The position numbers were made by a program, and so were the translations under genes. This document shows, piece after piece, positions 4,404 to 5,150 of a stretch of DNA of 5,150 nt (position 1 is the stretch's first letter; every line of letters begins with the position of its first letter). The notes under the pieces were generated by a model, which was not told the origin of the DNA, searched no databases, and saw only the letters and a list, made by a program, of their open reading frames with translations. The stretch is from NCBI GenBank assembly GCA_002412645.1, contig DHVL01000017.1:1-5150 (forward strand), read 5' to 3'. This stretch comes from Candidatus Dojkabacteria bacterium UBA5209 (GTDB lineage: Bacteria > Patescibacteriota > Dojkabacteria > SC72).

Positions 4404-5150
4404 CTAACTAGCCAATTCTCTTCTACAAACCTCTATCTTTTCAGCAAATCTACTGTCACTCTCTATCTTTTCAGAAATCTGTTTAAATGCATGTATGACA
4501 GTTGTATGATCTTTACGATTAACCTCTTTAGCTACTCTTTCTAAAGGTAAATCTAGCTCTTTACGAAGTATATACATGACTACCTGCCTAGAAAGAGCAA
4601 CATATGCTGTCCTACCACTACCCTTAATATCAGATATTGGTACATCAAAGACATTAGATACACACTTTATTACCTTCTGAGGTGTAATCTTTAATCTTTT
4701 ACTATCTATATCTACTTGAAGAATTCTAGCTACATCCTCATATGTTGGATTTTCTCCTAGCTTCATTAAGGTCACTACCTTATTAAAGGCTCCCTCTAAC
4801 TCTCTTACACTACTCTCAATATTTTTAGCAATTAACTCTATATATTCATCTGAAACTTTAAAGTTTTTCTCTATCATCTCTTGCTTTAATATGGCAACCC
4901 TAGTCTCGTAATCCGGAATTTGAATATCAGCAACAATACCTCCTTCAAACCTAGATCTTAGTCTGTCTGTAATATTTTTAATTTCTTTTGGAGGTCTATC
5001 AGAAGCCAGTATTATCTGTTTATTTGCTTGGTACAAACTATTAAAAGTATGGAATAGCTCCTCTTGTGTTTTAGGATATGTCTCTACAAATTGAATATCA
5101 TCTATTATCAACAAATCTACCTCTCTATACTTACTTCTAAAATCTTCATT
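4404..5150 (-). CDS. dnaA: Chromosomal replication initiator DnaA, C-terminal part
   Basis: The last 248 residues of DnaA, the AAA+ ATPase that binds DnaA boxes, opens the origin and recruits helicase. The gene enters from the right edge, so domains I-II and the Walker A motif are outside the window. Visible in the fragment: lead-in NEDFRSKYREVD; Walker B LLIIDD (13-18) followed by IQFVE; sensor I region ILASDRPPKEI (47-57); arginine-finger motif RSRFEGG (about 65-71); sensor II VRELEGAFNKV (about 115-125); and domain IV (about 152-248) with the DnaA-box recognition signature KDHTTVIHA (213-221) in its helix-turn-helix. All key residues of these motifs are present. The true start lies beyond 5150; the frame stays open to the edge. 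The stop is TAG, placed one base after a set of three DnaA boxes. dnaN follows on the same strand. Confidence 0.97.
   Translation of the reverse strand, partial: NEDFRSKYREVDLLIIDDIQFVETYPKTQEELFHTFNSLYQANKQIILASDRPPKEIKNITDRLRSRFEGGIVADIQIPDYETRVAILKQEMIEKNFKVSDEYIELIAKNIESSVRELEGAFNKVVTLMKLGENPTYEDVARILQVDIDSKRLKITPQKVIKCVSNVFDVPISDIKGSGRTAYVALSRQVVMYILRKELDLPLERVAKEVNRKDHTTVIHAFKQISEKIESDSRFAEKIEVCRRELAS

Noticed and set aside
4344..4544. 66-codon plus-strand reading frame across the dnaA 3' end
   Set aside because: It covers DnaA boxes and the antisense of the conserved DnaA domain IV and resembles no protein.
1..5150. Reassigned UGA codon, as in Gracilibacteria/Absconditabacteria
   Set aside because: dnaN, the dnaA fragment and the regulator are full length with no internal TGA, and glycines use GGN. 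The lack of TGA stops among six genes fits AT-rich TAA preference.
1..5150. CRISPR array, insertion sequence or other mobile element
   Set aside because: I see no regularly spaced repeats, transposase frame, terminal inverted repeats or att-like duplications; gene content is compact and chromosomal.

Overview
The window is AT-rich and carries a bacterial replication-origin neighbourhood. On the minus strand, the 3' part of dnaA is followed by a 434-bp AT-rich gap with DnaA boxes and then by a complete dnaN. The organism is most likely a low-GC member of the Candidate Phyla Radiation (Patescibacteria). The pilin-like protein has the C-terminal GTGYYIS...GxVTVCAPHAE layout, and two small membrane proteins have layouts, that I associate with that group (recall, not a search). 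I cannot place the phylum; a Dojkabacteria/Microgenomates-type lineage is a guess. The standard genetic code fits: dnaN, the dnaA fragment and the regulator all read through without internal TGA. The six visible stops are four TAA and two TAG, with no TGA.

Layout, right to left in the direction of dnaA transcription: dnaA C-terminal 248 codons (5150-4404); origin region (4403-3970); dnaN (3969-2848). Next comes an OmpR-type regulator on the plus strand (2175-2903), whose 3' end overlaps the dnaN 3' end antisense by 56 bp. Divergent from the regulator, 34 bp away, is a minus-strand pair: a four-TM protein (2140-1730) and a two-TM protein (1717-1037). These are followed by tRNA-Ser(CGA) (964-879), a type IV pilin-like protein (714-181) and the N-terminus of an unknown membrane protein that leaves the window at base 1.

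The most informative structure is inside the dnaA-dnaN gap. Read from dnaA to dnaN it holds three closely spaced DnaA boxes at the dnaA stop codon and several scattered degenerate boxes in the opposite orientation. Then a near-consensus box is followed after 4 nt by a CTA-CTA-CTA trinucleotide run and an all-AT palindrome. That order matches the basal unwinding system (DnaA box, DnaA-trio, unwinding element) described in Bacillus subtilis, in the same orientation relative to dnaA and dnaN.

The second notable item is the regulator beside the origin. It keeps the phospho-acceptor Asp but has lost the second acidic-pocket residue, the conserved Thr/Ser and the conserved Lys of the receiver domain, while its winged-helix DNA-binding domain looks intact. 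No histidine kinase is visible. It may be a phosphorylation-independent transcription factor, and its position makes a link with replication control worth testing. A lone perfect DnaA box between tRNA-Ser and the pilin gene, about 3.5 kb away, is a possible further DnaA target.
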